The notes beneath the pieces are model-generated. The model made no database searches. It was not told the origin of the DNA and saw only the letters and a list, made by a program, of their open reading frames with translations. Both the position numbers and the translations under genes were made by a program. From Parapedobacter pyrenivorans (lineage in GTDB: Bacteria > Bacteroidota > Bacteroidia > Sphingobacteriales > Sphingobacteriaceae): a DNA stretch of 64,000 nucleotides. Positions 35,833 through 44,559 of the stretch are shown piece after piece. How positions within the stretch are numbered: the first letter of the stretch is position 1; every line of letters begins with the position of its first letter. The DNA lies in assembly GCF_014636865.1 (NCBI RefSeq), contig NZ_BMER01000005.1:124001-188000 (forward strand), in the 5' to 3' direction.

Positions 35833-35922
35833 GTCTTGTTCATAATTGGCCTCCCGTGTAGGGGGCTTACCTAGATAGAACACCAAAGTTTGGGGGGTAG
35901 GACTAGTTTACTGTTTTTTTTC

Positions 35923-36510
35923 TTAGTGTGCCATCAGGCTAGAGGAGACTATGGCCACCAAATAGGTATAACCGGATTGTCCGAGGGAGCTTTTCAACGT
36001 CTTTAATGCTTGTACCATGTGATTTTTCACTGTGTTGGGCGAAAGCCCAAGCTTTTGTGCAATCTCGTTGTGGGTGAGCCCGTCCTCCCTACTGAGCTTG
36101 AATATCAGCTGTTGTTGCTTGGGAAGACGAGCAATCAACTGTTGGGCATGACGTTCCAGTTCTTCGGCCATGAGCTGTTCGTCCGAGCGTTTACTTTCAG
36201 CTTCTATATTCCGTACGAGTTGTTCAAACAGTGCCGTGGATTTACGGATTTCTCTTAATTTGTTCAGACATAGCCGCTTGGTTATCACGTAGAGGTAAAG
36301 CCACATATTCCCTTGGTCGTCCAACCCCTGGCGATTCAGCCATAATTTCAAAAATACGTCCTGTACAATTTCCTCACTCCAAGCCGTATCCTTTAAAAAT
36401 CGGAAAGCCAACTGATACACCTGCTCACTATGTACATCATAGATAAAGCTAAGAGCTGTCTCATCGCCAGCCATCAGATGCTGGATAGTCGAGGAATCAA
36501 TACGAGACAT
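35923..36510 (-). CDS. RNA polymerase ECF sigma factor (SusC/FecR-linked)
   Basis: This 195-residue sigma factor has region 2 (AWSEEIVQDVFLKLWLNRQ, about 40-60) and region 4 with LPKQQQLIFKLSREDGLTHN and the helix-turn-helix KLGLSPNTVKNHMVQALKTLK. A hydrophobic tail (YTYLVAIVSSSLM) ends the protein. It begins the long minus-strand run that continues to 9543 and is expected to activate it, directly or through fecR-susC. The promoter at 36543-36573 lies just upstream. Confidence 0.95.
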   Translation of the reverse strand: MSRIDSSTIQHLMAGDETALSFIYDVHSEQVYQLAFRFLKDTAWSEEIVQDVFLKLWLNRQGLDDQGNMWLYLYVITKRLCLNKLREIRKSTALFEQLVRNIEAESKRSDEQLMAEELERHAQQLIARLPKQQQLIFKLSREDGLTHNEIAQKLGLSPNTVKNHMVQALKTLKSSLGQSGYTYLVAIVSSSLMAH

Positions 36511-36542
36511 CGGTGTAAGTTTATAATTGTGTTAATCAGTTA

Positions 36543-36573
36543 CAAACCTACTATAAAATTGTAACAAAAGAAA
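36543..36573 (-). promoter_or_regulatory. Bacteroidota-type promoter for the locus 2 sigma gene
   Basis: On the minus strand TTTC (36570-36573) and TAGGTTTG (36543-36550) are 19 nt apart, matching TTTG-N19-TAnnTTTG with one mismatch. The sigma gene ATG is 32 nt downstream of the -7 box. Confidence 0.6.
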
Positions 36574-36592
36574 GGAACTTTTTCGCTGGCGT

Positions 36593-38530
36593 TTACCATC
36601 CTATCCCATAGTCTTCTCCATTGTTGCTACTTCCTCCCCAAAGGGAGCCATGTTCATGATCGATAAAGATCGCATTGATCGGACCGCTTGTGCGGTTACC
36701 TAATTTTACCGCATACCCCATTGCTTTCAATTGTTCCACGACATCTTGCGAGGTATCATGGCCTAGCAGAATACTTCCCGGTCTTGGCATGCGGTCCTTA
36801 AATTGGGTACCACCGAGCGACAGCCACAATTGGTTGCTATTGATATTTGCCGCTTCGGTGGCGCGCTGCACCGTCATATCAAATTCGACTGCATTGAGGA
36901 AAAATTGTAGCAGGTTTTGGTCTTGCGTATCGCCGCCCTGCACGGCGAACGAAAGATAAGGCTTACCCGCTTTCATGGCCAGTGACGGTGTCAGTGTCAC
37001 CCGTGGCCGTTTGCCCGGAGCTACCACATTGAATGGGTTGATAAGGGAATCGAGCACGAAACTCTGCATGCGTTGGCTCATACCGATGCCCGTACGTCCC
37101 GCTATACAGGCTGGAAGCCAACCTCCGCTCGGCGTAATGGATACCACCCAACCCTCGGCATCAGCGGCTTCAACGGTGGTGGTGCCTCGTAATAGGCGAT
37201 CGTTGTACAGGCTTTCAGCCGTTTCGGATGTGGCTAGGTCGAATTCCAAAGTGCCTAACTGTCCTCCGGCGGCATCATGTTTGGGTACAAAATTATCGAG
37301 CTCCTGTAAGCCTGCGGTATCGGCAAGAAGACGATCACGTTGGCTCAACAGCGTCTTGAAAGGGTTCGACTTCCCCTCAAACGGATAGGGATCGCCCGGT
37401 TGTGGACGGGGTTCGTTTTGCTGCGGGTTGATCAGCTTAATGCGCTCTTTCGCATACGCCTTGCTTAGCAATCCCTTGATGGGCGACTGCGGATTGAAAT
37501 ACGGATCGCCATAATAGAAGTCGCGGTCGGCAAAGGCCAGATTCATCGTTTGGTAAATCGTGTGGATGTATTCCGGGGAGTTGTATCCCATTTTTTTAAG
37601 GTCAAAATTTTCAAGCATGTTCAATGCCTGTAGGAGCACGGGGCCTTGGGTCCACTCCCGTAATTTATAGACGTCAATCCCTTTATAGTTCGTCTTCAAT
37701 GGTTCCTCTTGGATGGGTTTCCAATTGGCTAGATCTTCCATCGTGAATAGCCCCCCTTGCTCACGATTCCCTCTCACGATTTCTGCTGCAATATCGCCGG
37801 TATAAAACCGGTCATATGCAGCCATAATGGCTTGCTTGCGTGTTTTTCCCGCTTTGAGTGCTGTTTGCTCGGCGTCCACCATTTTCTGGAGTGTAGCCAA
37901 TAGGTCTTCTTGCACGAAAATTTCACCGGCTTCTGGGGCTTCGCGCTCCTCGCCCAAATGTGGTAGAAATACAGCTTTGCTGTATGGCCATTGCTTGATA
38001 CGCTCCTTGCCCCGCTCTATACTGTTGGCGGTCTGAGCATCTATGGGATACCCTGCCGCCATTTCCATGGCGGGAGCTAGGACTTCCTTCAAACTCAGTT
38101 TGCCGTATTCGGCCAACATGTAGCAGATTCCGCCTGGCGTACCTGGCGTAACAGCAGCTAATGGACCATATTCTGGTGGGAAATTGTATCCTTTTTCTTT
38201 AAAAAATTCAGGAGTGGCGCCGGTGGGGGCGATGCCCAGCGCGTTTATGGCAATTACTCTTCCCGTCTTCGGGTTGTGGATAAGCGCTTGGGTTTCACCA
38301 CCCCAACTTAATACATCCCACATCGTGCAGGTAGCGGCCAGCATCGCACACGCGGCATCTACGGCATTTCCTCCACGATCAAAAATCATTGCCCCCGCCG
38401 TCGCGGCCAGTGGCTTGCCCGTGATGGCCATCCAATGTTTGCCATGCAAGGGTGGTTTTTGGGTGGGCTGGGCTATAACTGCGCCAGCTAGCGAGGCGCA
38501 TAGTATAACTAAAGACAGCTGACGTTTCAT
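36593..38530 (-). CDS. ggt: Gamma-glutamyltransferase, secreted
   Basis: This 645-residue Ntn-hydrolase precursor has a signal peptide (LVILCASLAGAVIAQ). It cleaves gamma-glutamyl bonds of glutathione-like thiols in the periplasm. The N-terminal part has GKPLAATAGAMIFDRGGNAVDAA, and the autoprocessing site is likely within RGTTTVEAADAEGWVVS, where the Thr after the GT bond becomes the nucleophile. SGGWLPA and PRVTLTPSLAMK follow. At 645 residues it is longer than the E. coli enzyme (about 580). It is a single-gene unit between the sigma gene and uvrA, with no clear tie to the glycan locus. Confidence 0.88.
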   Translation of the reverse strand: MKRQLSLVILCASLAGAVIAQPTQKPPLHGKHWMAITGKPLAATAGAMIFDRGGNAVDAACAMLAATCTMWDVLSWGGETQALIHNPKTGRVIAINALGIAPTGATPEFFKEKGYNFPPEYGPLAAVTPGTPGGICYMLAEYGKLSLKEVLAPAMEMAAGYPIDAQTANSIERGKERIKQWPYSKAVFLPHLGEEREAPEAGEIFVQEDLLATLQKMVDAEQTALKAGKTRKQAIMAAYDRFYTGDIAAEIVRGNREQGGLFTMEDLANWKPIQEEPLKTNYKGIDVYKLREWTQGPVLLQALNMLENFDLKKMGYNSPEYIHTIYQTMNLAFADRDFYYGDPYFNPQSPIKGLLSKAYAKERIKLINPQQNEPRPQPGDPYPFEGKSNPFKTLLSQRDRLLADTAGLQELDNFVPKHDAAGGQLGTLEFDLATSETAESLYNDRLLRGTTTVEAADAEGWVVSITPSGGWLPACIAGRTGIGMSQRMQSFVLDSLINPFNVVAPGKRPRVTLTPSLAMKAGKPYLSFAVQGGDTQDQNLLQFFLNAVEFDMTVQRATEAANINSNQLWLSLGGTQFKDRMPRPGSILLGHDTSQDVVEQLKAMGYAVKLGNRTSGPINAIFIDHEHGSLWGGSSNNGEDYGIGW

Positions 38531-38649
38531 TTTGTAAAGGCTTTATATCTGATAAAAATAAGATTAATCCTTTATATGCCGCAACAACAGACTGTAACGA
38601 GTTGGTTAGGTAGCGAGACTTGACCAAATGCCAACGGCTTGGTTGCCAT

Positions 38650-41463
38650 CTACGGTTGTAGATAAGCCTTCAGAAACCGGGCCGTATGTGTATCTACGTT
38701 CTTTACCATTTCTTCCGGTGTTCCTTCGAAAACCAGCTCACCGCCATTTTCACCCCCCTCTGGCCCAATGTCGATAACCCAATCAGCACTTTTGATCATA
38801 TCCATGTTGTGCTCGATTACCAGGATGCTGTTGCCCTGGGCGATAAGCGCATCGAATGATTTCAGGAGTTTTTTGATGTCATGGAAATGCAGCCCGGTCG
38901 TTGGCTCATCGAAGATAAACAGTGTGTTTTTGCTATTATTGCCCTTGATGAGAAATGATGCCAGTTTGATGCGCTGGGCTTCGCCGCCGGAAAGGGTGCT
39001 TGATGATTGGCCGAGTTTCACATAGCCGAGGCCTACGTCAGCAAGCGGTTGCAATTTGGCCATGATTTTGGGTTGGTCAGCAAAAAAAACCAATGCTTCG
39101 TCCACACTTAGGTCTAGGATGTCGGATACATTTTTTTCCTTCCAAGTGACGTCCAAGACATGTTGCTTAAAGCGTTTGCCTCCACAGGCTTCACAAGGAA
39201 GTACGATGTCGGCCATAAACTGCATTTCGATTTTGACTTCGCCCTCGCCTTGGCATACGTCGCAACGGCCACCCTCGACGTTGAACGAAAATGCAGCCGG
39301 TTTAAGTCCCGCGGCCTTAGCAATAGACTGTGAACTGTACAGTGCACGGATTTCGTCCCAAGCTTTAACATAGGTAACGGGATTCGAACGCGAGGAGCGG
39401 CCAATGGGGTTTTGATCGACTAACTCCACTTGTTCCACACGTTGGATATCACCATCAATACCATCATAGCGGCCGGTTTGCTCACCGGAATAATTGCCTA
39501 GGGCTTTCTGCAAAGCGGGATAGAGGATTCGCTTTACCAAGGAGGTCTTGCCCGAACCAGACACCCCGGTCACCACGGCAAAAATGTTTAGCGGGAAGCG
39601 GACATCGATGCCCTTCAGGTTGTTTTCGCGCGCACCTTTCACCACGATCGCATCATGCCATTTGCGCCGGCTGGTTGGTACTGGAATACGGTCTTTGCCG
39701 CTTAAATACCGACCTGTAAGACTTTGTTCATCCTGTAAGATTTCGGCGTAGGTGCCGTCAAAGACCAATCTACCCCCATTTACGCCCGCTTCCGGCCCGA
39801 TGTCAATTAAGTAATCGGCGGCCTGCATCATCTCCTGCTCGTGCTCTACGACCAGTACGGTATTCCCTACATTTCGCAGGGATTGCAATACCCCAATCAG
39901 GCGCTGGGTATCCCGGGGATGCAGGCCTATACTCGGTTCATCCAACACGTAGATGGATCCAACCAGCGAACTTCCGAGCGATGTAGCCAGGTTGATGCGC
40001 TGGGATTCGCCCCCTGAGAGTGTATTTGACAAACGATTCAGGGTAAGGTAACTTAGCCCTACATCGGTGAGAAACTGCAAACGGTTGCAGATTTCGGTAA
40101 GGAGCCGATTGGCGATCTTTGCTTCGCTTGTTGACAATTCGAGATGCCTGAAAAAGGCCAAAGCCATATCCAAGGGCATCAACACAGCGTCTGAAATGGA
40201 TTTACCGTTTATTTTCACATAAGTTGCATCCTTACGAAGGCGTGTTCCTTTGCATTCGGGACAATCGGTCTTCCCCCGATAACGGGAAAGCATTACCCGG
40301 TATTGGATTTTATAGGTTTGTTCTTCCAGTTCTTCAAAAAACCGGTTTAATCCCTTGAAATAGCTGTTCCCTGTCCAAAGCAAGTCTTTTTGGGCGGCCG
40401 TCAGATCGGTATAGGCGCGATGAATGGGAAAATCGAATTTGGAAGAATTGCGTATCAATAACTGCAACCATTCACCCATTTTCTCTCCCCGCCAAGGGGC
40501 AATGGCACCATCGTATACGGAGCGACTTTTATCGGGAACAACCAAATCGGGGTCGATGCCTATGACTCGACCGTAGCCTTCACAGCGTTTACACGCTCCA
40601 TAGGGATTATTGAAACTGAAGAAATTAGGAATGGGTTCCTCAAATACGATTCCATCCAACTCAAAGCGATCGGAGAACGTATGCACGACACCGCGCTCCT
40701 CTACGTAGCAATCGCCCTTACCTTCAAAAAAAGCGGTTTGCACGGAATCTGCGACACGATTTGCCGTATCCTCCTCGCCATCTACTGCGATGCGGTCAAT
40801 CACAATGTGCAAATCCCCAGTCTTGGCCACCCGGTTTTCTAACGTGGTATCGTCCAATAAGGATTCGATTTTTTGCAGGTTATCTTGGTAGATCACCCGT
40901 ACAAATCCCTTTTGTAACAGGATGGCCAGCTCTTCCTTAAGTTTCCGGTTGTTACTCGGATGCAGGGGAGCGCTGATGGTAGCTACCGTGTCTTGCGGGA
41001 GTGCCATCACGAAGTTGGCCACCGTGGTGACGGTGTCTTTTTTTACTTCGTCCCCGGATATCGGAGAATACGTTCTGCCAATACGTGCGTAAAGCAGTTT
41101 CAGGTAATCGTAAATTTCTGTTGAGGTGCCCACCGTAGAACGGGGATTACTGGTAATGACCCGTTGTTCGATGGCTATGGCTGGAGCGATTCCTTTGATG
41201 TAATCTACCTCTGGTTTGCTCATGCGGCCCATAAACTGGCGGGCATAGGACGAGAGGCTTTCGACGTAACGGCGCTGGCCTTCGGCGTAGAGGGTGTCAA
41301 AAGCCAAAGATGATTTTCCAGACCCCGACATGCCCGTTATGACTACGAGCTTACTTTTGGGAATGGCCACATCTATATTCTTGAGGTTGTGTACCCGTGC
41401 GCCTTTGATGATGATATGGGTTTTGGGATCGAGCGTTGCTATTGCTGTATTCATATATGGCAT
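38650..41463 (-). CDS. uvrA: Excinuclease ABC subunit A
   Basis: UvrA is the ATP-driven DNA damage sensor of nucleotide excision repair. The 937-residue protein has two ABC ATPase modules with Walker A GMSGSGKSSLAF and GVSGSGKTSLV, and signatures LSGGESQRI and LSGGEAQRI. Zinc-module cysteines lie in CKRCEGYG, CPECKGTR, CDVCQGEG and CEACGGKR. Length and motif order match full UvrA. An in-frame ATG at 41454 is an alternative start. It stands alone on the minus strand with a 119-nt gap before ggt. Confidence 0.97.
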   Translation of the reverse strand: MPYMNTAIATLDPKTHIIIKGARVHNLKNIDVAIPKSKLVVITGMSGSGKSSLAFDTLYAEGQRRYVESLSSYARQFMGRMSKPEVDYIKGIAPAIAIEQRVITSNPRSTVGTSTEIYDYLKLLYARIGRTYSPISGDEVKKDTVTTVANFVMALPQDTVATISAPLHPSNNRKLKEELAILLQKGFVRVIYQDNLQKIESLLDDTTLENRVAKTGDLHIVIDRIAVDGEEDTANRVADSVQTAFFEGKGDCYVEERGVVHTFSDRFELDGIVFEEPIPNFFSFNNPYGACKRCEGYGRVIGIDPDLVVPDKSRSVYDGAIAPWRGEKMGEWLQLLIRNSSKFDFPIHRAYTDLTAAQKDLLWTGNSYFKGLNRFFEELEEQTYKIQYRVMLSRYRGKTDCPECKGTRLRKDATYVKINGKSISDAVLMPLDMALAFFRHLELSTSEAKIANRLLTEICNRLQFLTDVGLSYLTLNRLSNTLSGGESQRINLATSLGSSLVGSIYVLDEPSIGLHPRDTQRLIGVLQSLRNVGNTVLVVEHEQEMMQAADYLIDIGPEAGVNGGRLVFDGTYAEILQDEQSLTGRYLSGKDRIPVPTSRRKWHDAIVVKGARENNLKGIDVRFPLNIFAVVTGVSGSGKTSLVKRILYPALQKALGNYSGEQTGRYDGIDGDIQRVEQVELVDQNPIGRSSRSNPVTYVKAWDEIRALYSSQSIAKAAGLKPAAFSFNVEGGRCDVCQGEGEVKIEMQFMADIVLPCEACGGKRFKQHVLDVTWKEKNVSDILDLSVDEALVFFADQPKIMAKLQPLADVGLGYVKLGQSSSTLSGGEAQRIKLASFLIKGNNSKNTLFIFDEPTTGLHFHDIKKLLKSFDALIAQGNSILVIEHNMDMIKSADWVIDIGPEGGENGGELVFEGTPEEMVKNVDTHTARFLKAYLQP

Positions 41464-41570
41464 AAACCAATCCGCGGAGTAATTAAGCGGAAGAATACAA
41501 AAGTACGGATAATTTTTTTAGTATCAACCTCGCATTTCAAAACCAAATCCAGCTAACATTTCCATGCGGG

Positions 41571-43220
41571 CTAGTTGCCCAGGAGTTCTGCAACGGGCTT
41601 ACCAATGTTGCCATTTGGCTCCTCGATATGGAGCAGCGCGGCTAGGGTAGGCGCGATGTCGGTCATATGCGTCTCGCGGTTGGTGGTACCGTGTTTAATG
41701 CCCCAACCCATCATTACGAACGGAATATGCGCATCGTAAGAAGCCCATGTGCCGTGGGTTGTTCCCCTGGAGCGTGGCGATCCACTGTACCATTGGGGTT
41801 CAAGAATGATTTGGATACATCCACTACGTTTGGGGTTATAGCCGTTGACGATGCGTTCGCGGATACGGGCTGGGATGCTGGAAGCTCCGGCCTTTTCCAT
41901 ATCGGTCACAAATGCAACACCTTCCAATGTCCGCAGGAATTTGATGGATGCTTCTTTAATAGCTTCTTCATCCAGGTCGTTAGCGCGAATGGTCTCGTAA
42001 TCGAGGTGCACTTGGTAGTTCATTAGGCTCCGCACGATTTTTTCCTGCCCAAATTCGTTCTGGAGCAGGGCATTGAGCCCGGAGAGGGCATTGCGTTCGT
42101 CAAAGTAACCCGCATTGCCTCGCTTGTCCATGAAAAACAGCGGGTTGTGTGACGCCCCGTGGTCTGCAGTGATAAAAAGTGTATAGTCGCCTTTGCCGAC
42201 CTGATTATCCAAATAGGTAAAAAATGCCTCCAACTCCTTATCCAGTCGTAAATAAGTATCTTCTATCTCAATAGCGTTGACCGAAAACTGATGGCCAACA
42301 TAATCGGTAGAGGAAAGGCTTACACAAAGAAAATCTGTGAAACCTCCTGGATTATTTCCTAGTTGTTCATTACTGATTGCGGCTTTGGCTAAATCGAGTG
42401 TAAGCGTATTGCCAAACGGAGTAGTGCGGATGAGCCCCAATCCATTATCGTTAACCAAAGCACTTAGATTTTTAGGGAATACAGCCGATTCTTCCCCTCG
42501 GAAAGTTGCTTCGTAAGGATTGTCATCATCAATACTTTGCGTGTACGTTTCGATGGGATATAATGTATTCCATTCTTGCTGGAGGTATTTGGCCGCTAAT
42601 TTTTTGGCGTTGAATTGATCGACCCACTCGGGCAAGCGCTGCATGTAGAATGTGCTTGAAATCCAATTGCCTGACTTGCTTTCAAACCAATAGGCGGCGT
42701 CGGCGAAGTGACCCGCCGGTAGGATACCACCCCGATCTTTTATGGCTATTCCAATGACCTTCGAGCGGAAATTGGTAGCCAGCTTGAGCTGATCAGTGAT
42801 GGTTGATGCCAGTAGGTTGCGGGGGGATTGCTTACCTTCACTTTCAACTGTGCCTACACCACTTACATGATCATCTTGGGTACAGTACATCCGTTGTCCG
42901 GTCTGTTGGATGATGAAATCGTTGCCAGCGATACCGTGTATAGCCGGTACACTGCCCGTATAGACCGTGCTGTGTCCGATTGCAGTATACGTGGGCACAT
43001 AAGGAATGTACGTGTTTTCACAGGAAAAGCCATCATGTAATAATCGTTTAAACCCTCCCTCGCCATAACGATCATAGAAGCGGTACAGATAATCCCAACG
43101 CATTTGATCAACCATAAGTCCAACGACCAGCTTGGGTCGTGGAATCGGCTCCTGCCCTTTTAAGTGGCCGAAAAATAGACTTAACACGAAAATAGCTAAG
43201 AGTGATTTTTTCAATTTCAT
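41571..43220 (-). CDS. PafA-like alkaline phosphatase / phosphodiesterase superfamily protein
   Basis: This 549-residue secreted enzyme (signal MKLKKSLLAIFVLSLFFGHLKG) is of the alkaline phosphatase superfamily. It has VVGLMVDQMRWDYL for the first metal site, a catalytic Thr in PTYTAIGHSTVYTGSVPAIHG, YVGHQFS, and FITADHGASHNP for the other metals. It strongly resembles the calcium- or zinc-independent PafA phosphatases of Bacteroidota. It should release phosphate from monoesters in the periplasm. It is transcribed alone. Confidence 0.9.
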   Translation of the reverse strand: MKLKKSLLAIFVLSLFFGHLKGQEPIPRPKLVVGLMVDQMRWDYLYRFYDRYGEGGFKRLLHDGFSCENTYIPYVPTYTAIGHSTVYTGSVPAIHGIAGNDFIIQQTGQRMYCTQDDHVSGVGTVESEGKQSPRNLLASTITDQLKLATNFRSKVIGIAIKDRGGILPAGHFADAAYWFESKSGNWISSTFYMQRLPEWVDQFNAKKLAAKYLQQEWNTLYPIETYTQSIDDDNPYEATFRGEESAVFPKNLSALVNDNGLGLIRTTPFGNTLTLDLAKAAISNEQLGNNPGGFTDFLCVSLSSTDYVGHQFSVNAIEIEDTYLRLDKELEAFFTYLDNQVGKGDYTLFITADHGASHNPLFFMDKRGNAGYFDERNALSGLNALLQNEFGQEKIVRSLMNYQVHLDYETIRANDLDEEAIKEASIKFLRTLEGVAFVTDMEKAGASSIPARIRERIVNGYNPKRSGCIQIILEPQWYSGSPRSRGTTHGTWASYDAHIPFVMMGWGIKHGTTNRETHMTDIAPTLAALLHIEEPNGNIGKPVAELLGN

Positions 43221-43333
43221 GATATATCGTTGAGAATGGATGTCAATTATCCAGTATGGTATTGGAAGGCTAAGTTAGTAATTCCTGATACGAAATGAAA
43301 AGCAGAATGTAACAAGCGCGTTGCAGAGAAACA

Positions 43334-44476
43334 TTAAATCCGCAGAATCAAACCCCAATTGGTGTAGTCGGCTTGTACACCATGCAGGTTGAGGGTGGAT
43401 TGTATGCCAATGTTTGGTGTGAAGAAATAACGCACTCCATATATCCAATACCACTTGACGTTATGGTAATTCCGATAGTGTAAATATTTGCCATACATGG
43501 CATTGACGACAAACCGGCCCATAGTGAGATCCGCGCCCGCGGCAATCCCCCATCGTATGGGATCTAATGAAGATCCGTAGTATTGGAAGGTTTCATCAAA
43601 TCGGTTGGGATCGAATACCGTGTGGTAATATACCAAATGTGACCCGGCTTTGAGGCTGATTGCCCGGTTGATGTAGAAATTGTATCCGGCATAGGCGCCG
43701 GATCGGAAGAACTTTTCATGCCTTTCGCGATACCGGCCGCGTAGCCCAGTCCCAAACCATATCTCGGCACTATTGCCTTGGATGTGGGGATAGATTTCCG
43801 GTCCTTCGGGGGCATCGACAGGTTTGTTGAGTGCCGTTTTTACACCTACCGAGCCCGTTATCATATTCCAACCACCGTTCGGCACAATGATACCGGCATT
43901 GGAGTAATGGAGGATATTGCCGGCCGCGGTGAGGCTGGTATTTCGGCCCACCGGAATGTCCAAGCTCAACTCTCCAGTGAGCATGAGATTGATATGACTG
44001 CCCACCGTGGAAGTGGCGGGTTGAGTAAAGATATTTTCAGTGATGTATGCGAGCCCCATGCCCGGAGTAAACAATAATTTAGCGCCTCCCAGTTTGAGCA
44101 ACTGTAAATCAACCTCAGCCAACGCGCCGAAGGCCTGCCCCCCCGGGTAGGCCACATCTCCCACCGTCTCTTTCATTGGATCGAGGTTATGCCATGTTAA
44201 ACCGAATGAGAGGTTCTTGGCATTGACAATCTTTACCCATTCGTTGTTGGAGAATGAAATATTTTTGTCATAGCTGAAGTGTAGGCCATACAGGTAGTTG
44301 CTTTTCCTGTTGGGATTGTCGGTGTTGACATCCACGCCATATTGTGCTTTTACGGAAATCGCGTTTGCCGCCCTATCCAGTTGGGCCGTTGTCGTGGCGG
44401 GGAATGTAGTGACAAAAAACAAAAAGCCCACGAATAACTTGAGCCTCAATCGGGTTGCAGTAAAACGAATAATCAT
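43334..44476 (-). CDS. PagL-like acyloxyacyl hydrolase (lipid A 3-O-deacylase family)
   Basis: This 380-residue outer-membrane beta-barrel protein has a signal peptide ending near TTAQ. The family signature is HYSNAGIIVPNGGWNMI, in which the His and Ser match the PagL catalytic dyad (H-x-S-N-x-G). Preceding strands (LLFTPGMGLAYITENIF) also fit. It would remove acyl chains from lipid A. At about 380 residues it is longer than Pseudomonas PagL (about 170), with an extra C-terminal barrel-like half (ISLKAGSHLVYYH, YHNVKWYWIYGVRYFF). A TATGTTTG box lies 56 nt upstream. Confidence 0.8.
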   Translation of the reverse strand: MIIRFTATRLRLKLFVGFLFFVTTFPATTTAQLDRAANAISVKAQYGVDVNTDNPNRKSNYLYGLHFSYDKNISFSNNEWVKIVNAKNLSFGLTWHNLDPMKETVGDVAYPGGQAFGALAEVDLQLLKLGGAKLLFTPGMGLAYITENIFTQPATSTVGSHINLMLTGELSLDIPVGRNTSLTAAGNILHYSNAGIIVPNGGWNMITGSVGVKTALNKPVDAPEGPEIYPHIQGNSAEIWFGTGLRGRYRERHEKFFRSGAYAGYNFYINRAISLKAGSHLVYYHTVFDPNRFDETFQYYGSSLDPIRWGIAAGADLTMGRFVVNAMYGKYLHYRNYHNVKWYWIYGVRYFFTPNIGIQSTLNLHGVQADYTNWGLILRI

Positions 44477-44531
44477 TATTTGGGAAAATAGCTAGCCAGA
44501 TCCTAACGGATATACGTATTAATCGTAGGTG

Positions 44532-44539
44532 CAAACATA
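44532..44539 (-). promoter_or_regulatory. Probable -7 box for the PagL-like gene
   Basis: The minus strand reads TATGTTTG, a full match to TAnnTTTG, between the dxs stop codon and the gene start. No clear TTTG is present 19-21 nt upstream. Confidence 0.4.
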
Positions 44540-44559
44540 CACATTTGTTGGCTATTTTT

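Noticed and set aside
39365-39385. tRNA-like T-arm sequence (GGGATTCGAAC)
   Set aside because: It is inside uvrA coding sequence and no acceptor or anticodon stem surrounds it.
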